The position numbers and the translations under genes were made by a program. 64,000 nt of DNA from Sacculina carcini (Eukaryota > Arthropoda > Thecostraca > Sacculinidae). A model generated the notes under the pieces. That model searched no databases, was not told the origin of the DNA, and was given only the letters and a program-made list of their open reading frames with translations. The DNA is taken from NCBI GenBank assembly GCA_916048095.2, contig OU696581.1, positions 9,450,266 through 9,514,265 on the forward strand, written 5' to 3'. Positions 16,723 to 29,000 of the stretch are shown here, piece after piece (the first letter of the stretch is position 1; the number at the start of each line of letters is the position of its first letter).

Positions 16723-17784
16723 ATGATTCGATTGCGGGGATTGAGCCAACGAAATTAGATCAGAATCAGAGGTGGCGGTGCGGCGGCGGATGGAATCCCG
16801 GACGGCAGTGAAGGAAGGGCACGAAGTGTCAAATGAAGAGTGAGAATGGGAATGGTTCCGGCCCGAGCGCCCACAATTACAACATTTGGAAGGAGCTGAG
16901 CGCGGACAATCAGATGAAGAATGATCACCAGAGCAGTGACCACACATTACACGGCTAGAACATCGCGTTGATTTGTGCCCTAGGCCGGCACATCGTGAGC
17001 AGCGAGCGACCCAATATCTATCGAACACTGGGCAGGAATGGAGACCAACAAACAAACGGTCGCCAATCGAGCGGATCAGAGAACGAACAGATGGAGAGAG
17101 GGACAAGACAGCGTGAGATACGTTATTCTTTGGCTTGGTGAAAAAAAGAAACATCAAGTCAGAGTCCGGAATATTGGCAAGTGGCGGGTTTTTCAGCCGG
17201 AGGGATTTGACGAAATTATCCGGGGAGATTCCCGCCGGAACATTTGCCAGAGTAATCTTGGGCCGGAGTGGAGCAGCAGATGGGACGTGAATCTCGACAT
17301 CTGGTACAGCAGCGCGTAGTTTAGAAGCAGCCCGCTCAGCGGCGCCAGCAGAGGAGCAACGCAAGACGAGACCTCCACCTGACGTAGTGCGTGAACCAGC
17401 AATTGGGACATCCTGAAGAGCAGTCTCCACTAAATTGGGTACGACGGGTGCTTCGTTGCGTGACTTCAAAACGACATCATAGCTGCGTGCAGGCCGTTCA
17501 TTAGAGGTCACCGACGGTGCAGATTGAGCGGAATCAATCCCACGAATCGTAGATTCAATCACAGAAAGCCGGGAGTCAATGGCGCTCACATTGTGGACGA
17601 GTTGGAGAGCAAGTTTAGCCCGCCCGATACACGGGGAACAAATCCAATTGATGGAGCTCAGCAGCTCACTCTTGACTCCCAGGAGAGAGGCGCATCTAGT
17701 GTGAGCCCAGGATGAGCACAGGGAACAAGAAATATGCCTAGGCTCACCTGTGTCACGCTTGCAGAATACACACGAATCAGCCAT
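16720..17784 (-). CDS. LINE ORF1: PHD finger and zinc-knuckle protein
   Basis: The start is the ATG at 17784 (MADSCVFC), giving 354 residues. The frame is open further upstream to 18093, but that part crosses the element's 5' end into satellite DNA and is not coding. Residues 5-52 form a PHD-type C4HC3 finger: Cys5, 8, 20, 23, His28, Cys31, 49 and 52. A hydrophilic region follows, then a segment (about 150-250) like the RNA-binding middle of other LINE ORF1 proteins. Next come zinc knuckles at 262-275 (CX2CX4HX4C) and 281-293 (CX2CX3HX4C) and a third Cys/His cluster at about 302-322. The knuckles probably bind element RNA. PHD fingers read histone tails elsewhere, and a few CR1-like elements are known to carry one, so a chromatin-targeting role is possible but inferred. 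Confidence 0.88.
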   Translation of the reverse strand: MADSCVFCKRDTGEPRHISCSLCSSWAHTRCASLLGVKSELLSSINWICSPCIGRAKLALQLVHNVSAIDSRLSVIESTIRGIDSAQSAPSVTSNERPARSYDVVLKSRNEAPVVPNLVETALQDVPIAGSRTTSGGGLVLRCSSAGAAERAASKLRAAVPDVEIHVPSAAPLRPKITLANVPAGISPDNFVKSLRLKNPPLANIPDSDLMFLFFTKPKNNVSHAVLSLSPSVRSLIRSIGDRLFVGLHSCPVFDRYWVARCSRCAGLGHKSTRCSSRVMCGHCSGDHSSSDCPRSAPSKCCNCGRSGRNHSHSHSSFDTSCPSFTAVRDSIRRRTATSDSDLISLAQSPQSNH

Positions 17785-18057
17785 TGAGGCGGTTGCAGTT
17801 GTGAATCCAAAATAATAATACAAACAAGACCAAGATGATCCACCAAATACACCAGCAACCCGAACGTAAACCACCAACGTGAATAACGATCCGAACAAGA
17901 CAGAGAAACAGAAAATAAAGATAATGTAAGATTGAGAGAACACCAGAATAACAAGAACACTCAGAATACTCACCCGGCGACCAAAAATATACAGCTCAGA
18001 GTCAAATTCAAATAGCCCGCTAAACACAACCACACACCACGAGTGTCGCCAGGCAAG
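17785..18057 (-). other. 5' UTR of the full-length LINE
   Basis: These 273 bp precede the ORF1 ATG and begin at CTTGCCTGGCGACAC on the minus strand. An internal promoter is expected here in this class, but I see no defined core element. Confidence 0.6.
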
Positions 18058-18062
18058 TAATT
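18058..18062. repeat. Right target-site duplication of the full-length LINE
   Basis: TAATT, matching 13211-13215. The satellite unit resumes in correct phase (TTGAAACACTAG) directly after it. Confidence 0.8.
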
Positions 18063-18308
18063 GAAACACTAGTACAAATGTTACGTATATCACACTGATA
18101 TAATTGAAACACTAGTACAAATGCTACATATCTCACACTGATATAATTGAAACACTAGTACAAATGTAACGTATATCACACTGATATAATTGAAACACTA
18201 GTTTCAATTATATCAGTGTGATACGTATCACTGATATAATTGAAACACTAGTACAAATGTTACATATATCACACTGATATAATTGAAACACTAGTACAAA
18301 TGTTACAT
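18063..18308 (+). repeat. 43-bp minisatellite, block 3, with a fold-back
   Basis: Five to six units, including the inverted pair at 18177-18220, then the second AT-rich spacer. Confidence 0.93.
18177..18220. repeat. Perfect 20-bp inverted repeat within the satellite
   Basis: CACACTGATATAATTGAAAC (18177-18196) is followed by ACTA and then its exact reverse complement (18201-18220). A 12-bp palindrome, TGATACGTATCA (18219-18230), follows before normal orientation returns. It could extrude as a hairpin and marks a fold-back or template-switch event. Confidence 0.9.
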
Positions 18309-18446
18309 ATATAAAGTAATTCTTGTAATGTATTACATTATAACATTACATATACATATCTATATAGCTATATACTATCTCTATATACTATCTATATACT
18401 AATCTATATACTTTTTATATATGTGTTTATACATATATACAAAGTG

Positions 18447-18504
<58 letters not shown>

Positions 18505-18567
18505 AGTACTTTGTATATATGTGTACTATAACTATATACTATCTACATACTAATATAACATATACAT
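18309..18567. repeat. AT-rich palindromic spacer, copy 2
   Basis: 259 bp, matching copy 1 with a longer central (TA)n (about 18455-18496). Confidence 0.9.
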
Positions 18568-19902
18568 ATCTCACACTGATATAATTGAAACACTAGTACA
18601 AATGTTACATATCTCACACTGATATAATTGAAACACTAGTACAAATGTTACATATCTCACACTGATATAATTGAAACACTAGTACAAATGTTACATATCT
18701 CACACTGACATAATTGAAACACTAGTACAAATGTTACATATCTTACACAGTGATATAATTGAAACACTAGTACAAAAACTACATATCTCGCACTGATATA
18801 ATTGAAACACTAGTACAAATACTACATATCTCACACTGATATAATTGAAACGCTAGTACAAATGTTACATATCTCACACTGACATAATTGAAACACTAGT
18901 ACAAATGTTACATATATCACACTGATATAATTGAAACGCTAGTAAAAATGTTAAATATCTCACACTGATATAATTGAAACACTATTACAAATGTTACATA
19001 TCTCACACTGATATAATTGAAACACTAGTACAAATGTTACATATCTCACACTGATATATTTGAAACACTAGTACAAATGTTACGTATCTCACACTGATAT
19101 AATTGAAACACTAGCACAAATGTTACATATCTCATACTGATATAATTGAAACACTAGTACAAATGTTACGTATCTCACACTGATGTAATTGAAACACTAG
19201 TACAAATGTTACATATCTCACACTGATATAATTGAAACACTAGTAAAAATGTTACGTATATCACACTGATATAATTGAAACACTAGTACAAATGTTTCGT
19301 ATCTCACACTGATATAATTGAAACACTAGTACAAATGTTACATATCTCACACTGATATAATTGAAACACTAGTACAAATGTTACGTATCTCACACTGATA
19401 TAATTGAAACACTAGTACAAATGTTACATATCTCACACTGATATAATTGAAACACTAGTAAAAATGTTACGTATATCACACTGATATAATTGAAACACTA
19501 GTACAAATACTACATATCTCACACTGATATATTTGAAACACTAGTACAAATACTACATATCTCACACTGATATAACTGAAACACTAGTACAAATACTACA
19601 TATCTCACACTGATATAATTGAAACACTAGTACAAATGCTACGTATCTCACACTGATATAATTGAAACAATAGTACTAATGTTACATATCTCATACTGAT
19701 ATAATTGAAACACTAGTACAAATGTTACATATCTCACACTGATATAATTGAAACACTAGTACAAATGTTACGTATATCACACTGATATAATTGAAACACT
19801 AGTACAAATGCTACATATCTCACACTGATATAATTGAAACACTAGTACAAATGTAACGTATATCACACTGATATAATTGAAACACTAGTACAAATGTTAC
19901 AT
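18568..19902 (+). repeat. 43-bp minisatellite, block 4
   Basis: About 31 units. Runs of shared variants (TATATTTG, TATAACTG, AAACAATAGTAC) appear in the same order in block 5, showing that whole segments were duplicated. Confidence 0.95.
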
Positions 19903-20048
19903 ATATAAAGTAATTCTTGTAATGTATTACATTATAACATTACATATACATATCTATATAGCTATATAATATCTCTATATACTATCTATATACTAATCTA
20001 TATACTTTTTATATATGTGTTTATACATATATACAAAGTGTATATATA

Positions 20049-20093
<45 letters not shown>

Positions 20094-20156
20094 AGTACTT
20101 TGTATATATGTGTACTATAACTATATACTATCTACATACTAATATAACATATACAT
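19903..20156. repeat. AT-rich palindromic spacer, copy 3
   Basis: 254 bp, nearly identical to copy 4. Confidence 0.9.
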
Positions 20157-21319
20157 ATCTCACACTGATATAATTGAAACACTAGTACAAATGTTACATA
20201 TCTCACACTGATATAATTGAAACACTAGTACAAATGTTACATATCTCACACTGATATAATTGAAACACTAGTACAAATGTTACATATCTCACACTGACAT
20301 AATTGAAACACTAGTACAAATGTTACATATCTCACACAGCGATATAATTGAAACACTAGTACAAAAACTACATATCTCGCACTGATATAATTGAAACACT
20401 AGTACAAATACTACATATCTCACACTGATATAATTGAAACGCTAGTACAAATGTTACATATCTCACACTGACATAATTGAAACACTAGTACAAATGTTAC
20501 ATATATCACACTGATATAATTGAAACGCTAGTACAAATGTTACATATCTCACACTGATATAATTGAAACACTAGTACAAATGTTACATATCTCACACTGA
20601 TATAATTGAAACACTAGTACAAATGTTACATATCTCACACTGATATAATTGAAACACTAGTAAAAATGTTACGTATATCACACTGATATAATTGAAACAC
20701 TAGTACAAATGTTTCGTATCTCACACTGATATAATTGAAACACTAGTACAAATGTTACATATCTCACACTGATATAATTGAAACACTAGTACAAATGTTA
20801 CGTATCTCACACTGATATAATTGAAACACTAGTACAAATGTTACATATCTCACACTGATATAATTGAAACACTAGTAAAAATGTTACGTATATCACACTG
20901 ATATAATTGAAACACTAGTACAAATACTACATATCTCACACTGATATATTTGAAACACTAGTACAAATACTACATATCTCACACTGATATAACTGAAACA
21001 CTAGTACAAATACTACATATCTCACACTGATATAATTGAAACACTAGTACAAATGCTACGTATCTCACACTGATATAATTGAAACAATAGTACAAATGTT
21101 ACATATCTCATACTGATATAATTGAAACACTAGTACAAATGTTACATATCTCATACTGATATAATTGAAACACTAGTACAAATGTTACATATCTCACACT
21201 GATATAATTGAAACACTAGTACAAATGTTACATATCTCACACTGATATAATTGAAACACTAGTACAAATGTTACATATATCACACTGATATAATTGAAAC
21301 ACTAGTACAAATGTTACAT
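20157..21319 (+). repeat. 43-bp minisatellite, block 5
   Basis: About 27 units, repeating the variant order of block 4 after the spacer. Confidence 0.95.
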
Positions 21320-21465
21320 ATATACAGTAATTCTTGTAATGTATTACATTATAACATTACATATACATATCTATATAGCTATATACTATCTCTATATACT
21401 ATCTATATACTAATCTATATACTTTTTATATATGTGTTTATACATATATACAAAGTGTATATATA

Positions 21466-21510
<45 letters not shown>

Positions 21511-21573
21511 AGTACTTTGTATATATGTGTACTATAACTATATACTATCTACATACTAATATAACATATACAT
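21320..21573. repeat. AT-rich palindromic spacer, copy 4
   Basis: 254 bp, with one early substitution (ATACAGTAA for ATAAAGTAA) relative to copy 3. Confidence 0.9.
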
Positions 21574-23022
21574 ATCTCACACTGATATAATTGAAACACT
21601 AGTACAAATGTTACATATCTCACACTGATATAATTGAAACACTAGTACAAATGTTACATATCTCACACTGATATAATTGAAACACTAGTACAAATGTTAC
21701 ATATCTCACACTGACATAATTGAAACACTAGTACAAATGTTACATATCTCACACAGTGATATAATTGAAACACTAGTACAAAAACTACATATCTCGCACT
21801 GATATAATTGAAACACTAGTACAAATACTACATATCTCACACTGATATAATTGAAACGCTAGTACAAATGTTACATATCTCACACTGACATAATTGAAAC
21901 ACTAGTACAAATGTTACATATATCACACTGATATAATTGAAACGCTAGTAAAAATGTTAAATATCTCACACTGATATAATTGAAACACTATTACAAATGT
22001 TACATATCTCACACTGATATAATTGAAACACTAGTACAAATGTTACATATCTCACACTGATATATTTGAAACACTAGTACAAATGTTACGTATCTCACAC
22101 TGATATAATTGAAACACTAGCACAAATGTTACATATCTCATACTGATATAATTGAAACACTAGTACAAATGTTACGTATCTCACACTGATGTAATTGAAA
22201 CACTAGCACAAATGTTACATATCTCATACTGATATAATTGAAACACTAGTACAAATGTTACGTATCTCACACTGATATAATTGAAACACTAGTAAAAATG
22301 TTACGTATATCACACTGATATAATTGAAACACTAGTACAAATACTACATATCTCACACTGATATATTTGAAACACTAGTACAAATACTACATATCTCACA
22401 CTGATATAACTGAAACACTAGTACAAATACTACATATCTCACACTGATATAATTGAAACACTAGTACAAATGTTACATATCTCACACTGATATATTTGAA
22501 ACACTAGTACAAATGTTACGTATCTCACACTGATATAATTGAAACACTAGCACAAATGTTACATATCTCATACTGATATAATTGAAACACTAGTACAAAT
22601 GTTACGTATCTCACACTGATGTAATTGAAACACTAGCACAAATGTTACATATCTCATACTGATATAATTGAAACACTAGTACAAATGTTACGTATCTCAC
22701 ACTGATATAATTGAAACACTAGTAAAAATGTTACGTATATCACACTGATATAATTGAAACACTAGTACAAATACTACATATCTCACACTGATATATTTGA
22801 AACACTAGTACAAATACTACATATCTCACACTGATATAACTGAAACACTAGTACAAATACTACATATCTCACACTGATATAATTGAAACACTAGTACAAA
22901 TGCTACGTATCTCACACTGATATAATTGAAACAATAGTACAAATGTTACATATCTCATACTGATATAATTGAAACACTTGTACAAATGTTACATATCTCA
23001 CACTGATATAATTGAAACACTA
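21574..23022 (+). repeat. 43-bp minisatellite, block 6
   Basis: About 34 units with an internal duplication of roughly 470 bp: the TATATTTG to TATAACTG variant series near 22050-22440 recurs near 22480-22860. The block ends in CACTAGTG at the junction with the 11-bp satellite. Confidence 0.95.
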
Positions 23023-23071
23023 GTGCCCTAAGTGTTACCTTAGTGTAACACTTAGGTAACACTTAGGGCAC
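23023..23071. repeat. Inverted repeat at the junction of the two satellites
   Basis: GTGCCCTAAGTGTTACCT (23023-23040) is the exact reverse complement of AGGTAACACTTAGGGCAC (23054-23071). The 13-base spacer TAGTGTAACACTT separates them. The left arm is the 11-bp satellite read backwards, so the array starts with one inverted dimer before running forward. Confidence 0.92.
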
Positions 23072-26000
23072 ACTTAGGTAACACTTAGGGCACACTTAGG
23101 TAACACTTAGGGCACACTTAGGTAACACTTAGGGCACACTTAGGTAACACTTAGGGCACACTTAGGTAACACTTAGGGCACACTTAGGTAACACTTAGGG
23201 CACACTTAGGTAACACTTAGGGCACACTTAGGTAGCACTTAGGGCACACTTAGGTAACAGTTAGGGCACACTTAGGTAACACTTAGGGCACACTTAGGTA
23301 ACACTTAGGGCACACTTAGATAACACTTAGGGCACACTTAGGTAACACTTAGGGCACACTTAGGTAACACTTAGGGCACACTTAGGTAACACTTAGGGCA
23401 CACTTAGGTAACACTTAGGGCACACTTAGGTAACACTTAGGGCACACTTAGGTAACACTTAGGTAACACTTAGGGTACACTTAGGTAACACTTAGGGCAC
23501 ACTTAGGTAACACTTAGGGCACACTTAGGTAACACTTAGGGCACACTTAGGTAACACTTAGGGCACACTTAGGTAACACTTAGGGCACACTTAGGTAACA
23601 CTTAGGGCACACTTAGTTAACACTTAGGGCACACTTAGGTAACACTTAGGGCACACTTAGGTAACACTTAGGGCACACTTAGGTAACACTTAGGGCACAC
23701 TTAGGGCACACTTAGGGCACACTTAGGGCACACTTAGGTAACACTTAGGTAACACTTAGGACACACTTAGGTAACACTTAGGGCACACTTAGCTAACACT
23801 TAGGGCACACTTAGGTAACACTTAGGTAACACTTAGGTAACACTTGGGTAACACTTAGGTAACACTTAGGTAACACTTAGGTAACACTTAGGGTACACTT
23901 AGGTAACACTTAGGGCACACTTAGGTAACACTTAGGGCACACTTAGGTAACACTTAGGGCACACTTAGGTAACACTTAGGGCACACTTAGGTAACACTTA
24001 GGGCACACTTAGGTAACACTTAGGTAACACTTAGGGCACACTTAGGTAACACTTAGGGCACACTTAGGTAACACTTAGGGCACACTTAGGGCACACTTAG
24101 GTAACACTTAGGTAACACTTAGGGCACACATAGGTAACACTTAGGGCACACTTAGGTAACATTTAGGTAACACTTAGGTAACACTTAGGTAACACTTAGG
24201 TAACACTTAGGGTACACTTAGGTAACACTTAGGGCACACTTAGGTAACACTTAGGGTACACTTAGGTAACACTTAGGGCACACTTAGGTAACACTTAGGG
24301 CACACTTAGGTAACACTTAGGGCACACTTAGGTAACACTTAGGGCACACTTAGGTAACACTTAGGTAACACTTAGGTAACACTTGGGTAACACTTAGGTA
24401 ACACTTAGGTAACACTTAGGTAACACTTAGGTAACACCTAGGGTACACGTAGGTAACACTTAGGGCACACTTAGGTAACACTTAGGGCACACTCAGGTAA
24501 CACTTAGGGCACACTTAGGTAACACTTAGGTAACACTTAGGGCACACTTAGGTAACACTTAGGGCACACATAGGTAACACTTAGGGCACACTTAGGTAAC
24601 ACTTAGGTAACACTTAGGGTACACTTTGGTAACACTTAGGGCACACTTGGGTAACACTTAGGGCACACTTAGGTAACACTTAGGGCACACTAAGGTAACA
24701 CTTAGGGCACACTTAGGTAACACTTGGGGCACATTTAGGTAACACTTAGGGCACACTTAGGTAACACTTAGGTAACACTTAGGTAACACTTGGGTAACAC
24801 TTAGGTAACACTTAGGGTACACTTAGGTAACACTTAGGGCACACTTAGGTAACACTTAGGGCACACTTAGGGCACACTTAGGTAACACTTAGGGCACACT
24901 TAGGTAACACTTAGGGCACACTTAGGTAACAGTTAGGGCACACTTAGGTAACACTTAGGGCACACTTAGGTAACACTTAGGTAACACTTAGGTAACACTT
25001 GGGTAACACTTAGGTAACACTTAGGGTACACTTAGGTAACACTTAGGGCACACTTAGGTAACACTTAGGGCACACTTAGGTAACACTTAGGGCACACTTA
25101 TGTAACACTTAGGGCACACTTAGGTAACACTTAGGGCACACTTAGGTAACACTTAGGGCACACTTAGGTAACACTTAGGGCACACTTAGGTAACACTTAG
25201 GTAACACTTAGGTAACACTTGGGTAACACTTAGGTAACACTTAGGTAACACCTAGGGTACACGTAGGTAACACTTAGGGCACACTTAGGTAACACTTAGG
25301 GCACACTTAGGTAACACTTAGGGCACACTTAGGTAACACTTAGGTAACACTTAGGGCACACTTAGGTAACACTTAGGGCACACATAGGTAACACTTAGGG
25401 CACACTTAGGTAACACTTAGGTAACACTTAGGGTACACTTTGGTAACACTTAGGTAACACCTAGGGCACACTTAGGTAACACTTAGGGCACACTAAGGTA
25501 ACACTTAGGGCACACTTAGGTAACACTTAAGGCACATTTAGGTAACACTTAGGGCACACTTAGGTAACACTTAGGGCACACTTATTTAACACTTAGGGCA
25601 CACTTAGGTAACACTTGGGTAACACTTAGGTAACACTTAGGTAACACCTAGGGTACACGTAGGTAACACTTAGGGCACACTTAGGTAACACTTAGGGCAC
25701 ACTTAGGTAACACTTAGGGCACACTTAGGTAACACTTAGGTAACACTTAGGGCACACTTAGGTAACACTTAGGGCACACTTAGGTAACACTTAGGGCACA
25801 CTTAGGGCACACTTAGGTAACACTTAGGTAACACTTAGGGCACACATAGGTAACACTTAGGGCACACTTAGGTAACATTTAGGTAACACTTAGGTAACAC
25901 TTAGGTAACACTTAGGTAACACTTAGGGTACACTTAGGTAACACTTAGGGCACACTTAGGTAACACTTAGGGTACACTTAGGTAACACTTAGGGCACACT

Positions 26001-29000
26001 TAGGTAACACTTAGGGCACACTTAGGTAACACTTAGGGCACACTTAGGTAACACTTAGGGCACACTTAGGTAACACTTAGGTAACACTTAGGTAACACTT
26101 GGGTAACACTTAGGTAACACTTAGGTAACACTTAGGTAACACTTAGGTAACACCTAGGGTACACGTAGGTAACACTTAGGGCACACTTAGGTAACACTTA
26201 GGGCACACTCAGGTAACACTTAGGGCACACTTAGGTAACACTTAAGGCACATTTAGGTAACACTTAGGGCACACTTAGGTAACACTTAGGGCACACTTAT
26301 TTAACACTTAGGGCACACTTAGGTAACACTTGGGTAACACTTAGGTAACACTTAGGTAACACCTAGGTAACACTTAGGGCACACTTAGGTAACACTTAGG
26401 TAACACTTAGGTAACACTTGGGTAACACTTAGGTAACACTTAGGTAACACCTAGGGTACACGTAGGTAACACTTAGGGCACACTTAGGTAACACTTAGGG
26501 CACACTTAGGTAACACTTAGGGCACACTTAGGTAACACTTAGGTAACACTTAGGGCACACTTAGGTAACACTTAGGGCACACATAGGTAACACTTAGGGC
26601 ACACTTAGGTAACACTTAGGTAACACTTAGGGTACACTTTGGTAACACTTAGGTAACACCTAGGGCACACTTAGGTAACACTTAGGGCACACTAAGGTAA
26701 CACTTAGGGCACACTTAGGTAACACTTAAGGCACATTTAGGTAACACTTAGGGCACACTTAGGTAACACTTAGGGCACACTTATTTAACACTTAGGGCAC
26801 ACTTAGGTAACACTTGGGTAACACTTAGGTAACACTTAGGTAACACCTAGGGTACACGTAGGTAACACTTAGGGCACACTTAGGTAACACTTAGGGCACA
26901 CTTAGGTAACACTTAGGTAACACTTAGGGTACACTTAGGTAACACTTAGGGCACACTTAGGTAACACTTAGGGCACACTTAGGTAACACTTAGGGCACAC
27001 TTAGGTAACACTTAGGGCACACTTAGGTAACACTTAGGTAACACTTAGGTAACACTTAGGGCACACTTAGGTAACACTTAGGTAACACTTAGGGTACACT
27101 TAGGTAACACTTAGGGCACACTTAGGTAACACTTAGGGCACACTTAGGTAACACTTAGGGCACACTTAGGTAACACTTAGGGCACACTTAGGTAACACTT
27201 AGGGCACACTTATGTAACACTTAGGGCACACTTAGGTAACACTTAGGGCACACTTAGGTAACACTTAGGGCACACTTAGGTAACACTTAGGGCACACTTA
27301 GGTAACACTTAGGGCACACTTAGGTAACACTTAGGGCACACTTAGGTAACACTTAGGTAACACTTAGGTAACACTTGGGTAACACTTAGGTAACACTTAG
27401 GTAACACCTAGGGTACACGTAGGTAACACTTAGGGCACACTTAGGTAACACTTAGGGCACACTTAGGTAACACTTAGGGCACACTTAGGTAACACTTAGG
27501 TAACACTTAGGGCACACTTAGGTAACACTTAGGGCACACATAGGTAACACTTAGGGCACACTTAGGTAACACTTAGGTAACACTTAGGGTACACTTTGGT
27601 AACACTTAGGGCACACTTGGGTAACACCTAGGGCACACTTAGGTAACACTTAGGGCACACTAAGGTAACACTTAGGGCACACTTAGGTAACACTTAAGGC
27701 ACATTTAGGTAACACTTAGGGCACACTTAGGTAACACTTAGGGCACACTTATTTAACACTTAGGGCACACTTAGGTAACACTTGGGTAACACTTAGGTAA
27801 CACTTAGGTAACACCTAGGGTACACGTAGGTAACACTTAGGGCACACTTAGGTAACACTTAGGGCACACTTAGGTAACACTTAGGGCACACTTAGGTAAC
27901 ACTTAGGTAACACTTAGGGCACACTTAGGTAACACTTAGGGCACACATAGGTAACACTTAGGGCACACTTAGGTAACACTTAGGTAACACTTAGGGCACA
28001 CTTAGGTAGCACTTAGGGCACACTTAGGTAACAGTTAGGGCACACTTAGGTAACACTTAGGGCACACTTAGGTAACACTTAGGGCACACTTAGATAACAC
28101 TTAGGGCACACTTAGGTAACACTTAGGGCACACTTAGGTAACACTTAGGGCACACTTAGGTAACACTTAGGGCACACTTAGGTAACACTTAGGGCACACT
28201 TAGGTAACACTTAGGGCACACTTAGGTAACACTTAGGTAACACTTAGGGTACACTTAGGTAACACTTAGGGCACACTTAGGTAACACTTAGGGCACACTT
28301 AGGTAACACTTAGGGCACACTTAGGTAACACTTAGGGCACACTTAGGTAACACTTAGGGCACACTTAGGTAACACTTAGGGCACACTTAGTTAACACTTA
28401 GGGCACACTTAGGTAACACTTAGGGCACACTTAGGTAACACTTAGGGCACACTTAGGTAACACTTAGGGCACACTTAGGGCACACTTAGGTAACACTTAG
28501 GTAACACTTAGGACACACTTAGGTAACACTTAGGGCACACTTAGGTAACACTTAGGGCACACTTAGGTAACACTTAGGTAACACTTAGGTAACACTTGGG
28601 TAACACTTAGGTAACACTTAGGTAACACTTAGGTAACACTTAGGGTACACTTAGGTAACACTTAGGGCACACTTAGGTAACACTTAGGGCACACTTAGGT
28701 AACACTTAGGGCACACTTAGGTAACACTTAGGGCACACTTAGGTAACACTTAGGGCACACTTAGGTAACACTTAGGTAACACTTAGGGCACACTTAGGTA
28801 ACACTTAGGGCACACTTAGGTAACACTTAGGGCACACTTAGGGCACACTTAGGTAACACTTAGGTAACACTTAGGGCACACATAGGTAACACTTAGGGCA
28901 CACTTAGGTAACATTTAGGTAACACTTAGGTAACACTTAGGTAACACTTAGGTAACACTTAGGGTACACTTAGGTAACACTTAGGGCACACTTAGGTAAC

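Larger units (their letters stand above)
13216..18057 (-). mobile_element. Full-length CR1/L2-type LINE inserted in the 43-bp satellite
   Basis: The element is 4,842 bp, flanked by TAATT duplications, with a 5' UTR (18057-17785), ORF1, ORF2 and a 3' UTR. Both reading frames are open and all the key catalytic and zinc-binding residues I can check are present, so the copy looks recent and may be competent. The 3' region holds two copies of the family's terminal hairpin, one followed by (TTTG)n (about 13471-13525) and one at the true edge (13216-13257). Confidence 0.92.

Noticed and set aside
17785-18093. Hydrophobic N-terminal extension of ORF1 as a membrane or signal segment
   Set aside because: It lies in the 5' UTR and crosses the element edge into satellite DNA. 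The ATG at 17784 starts directly before the PHD finger.
11290-23022. CRISPR-like array of regularly spaced repeats
   Set aside because: The full 43-bp unit is repeated without unique spacers, no cas genes are present and the context is eukaryotic.
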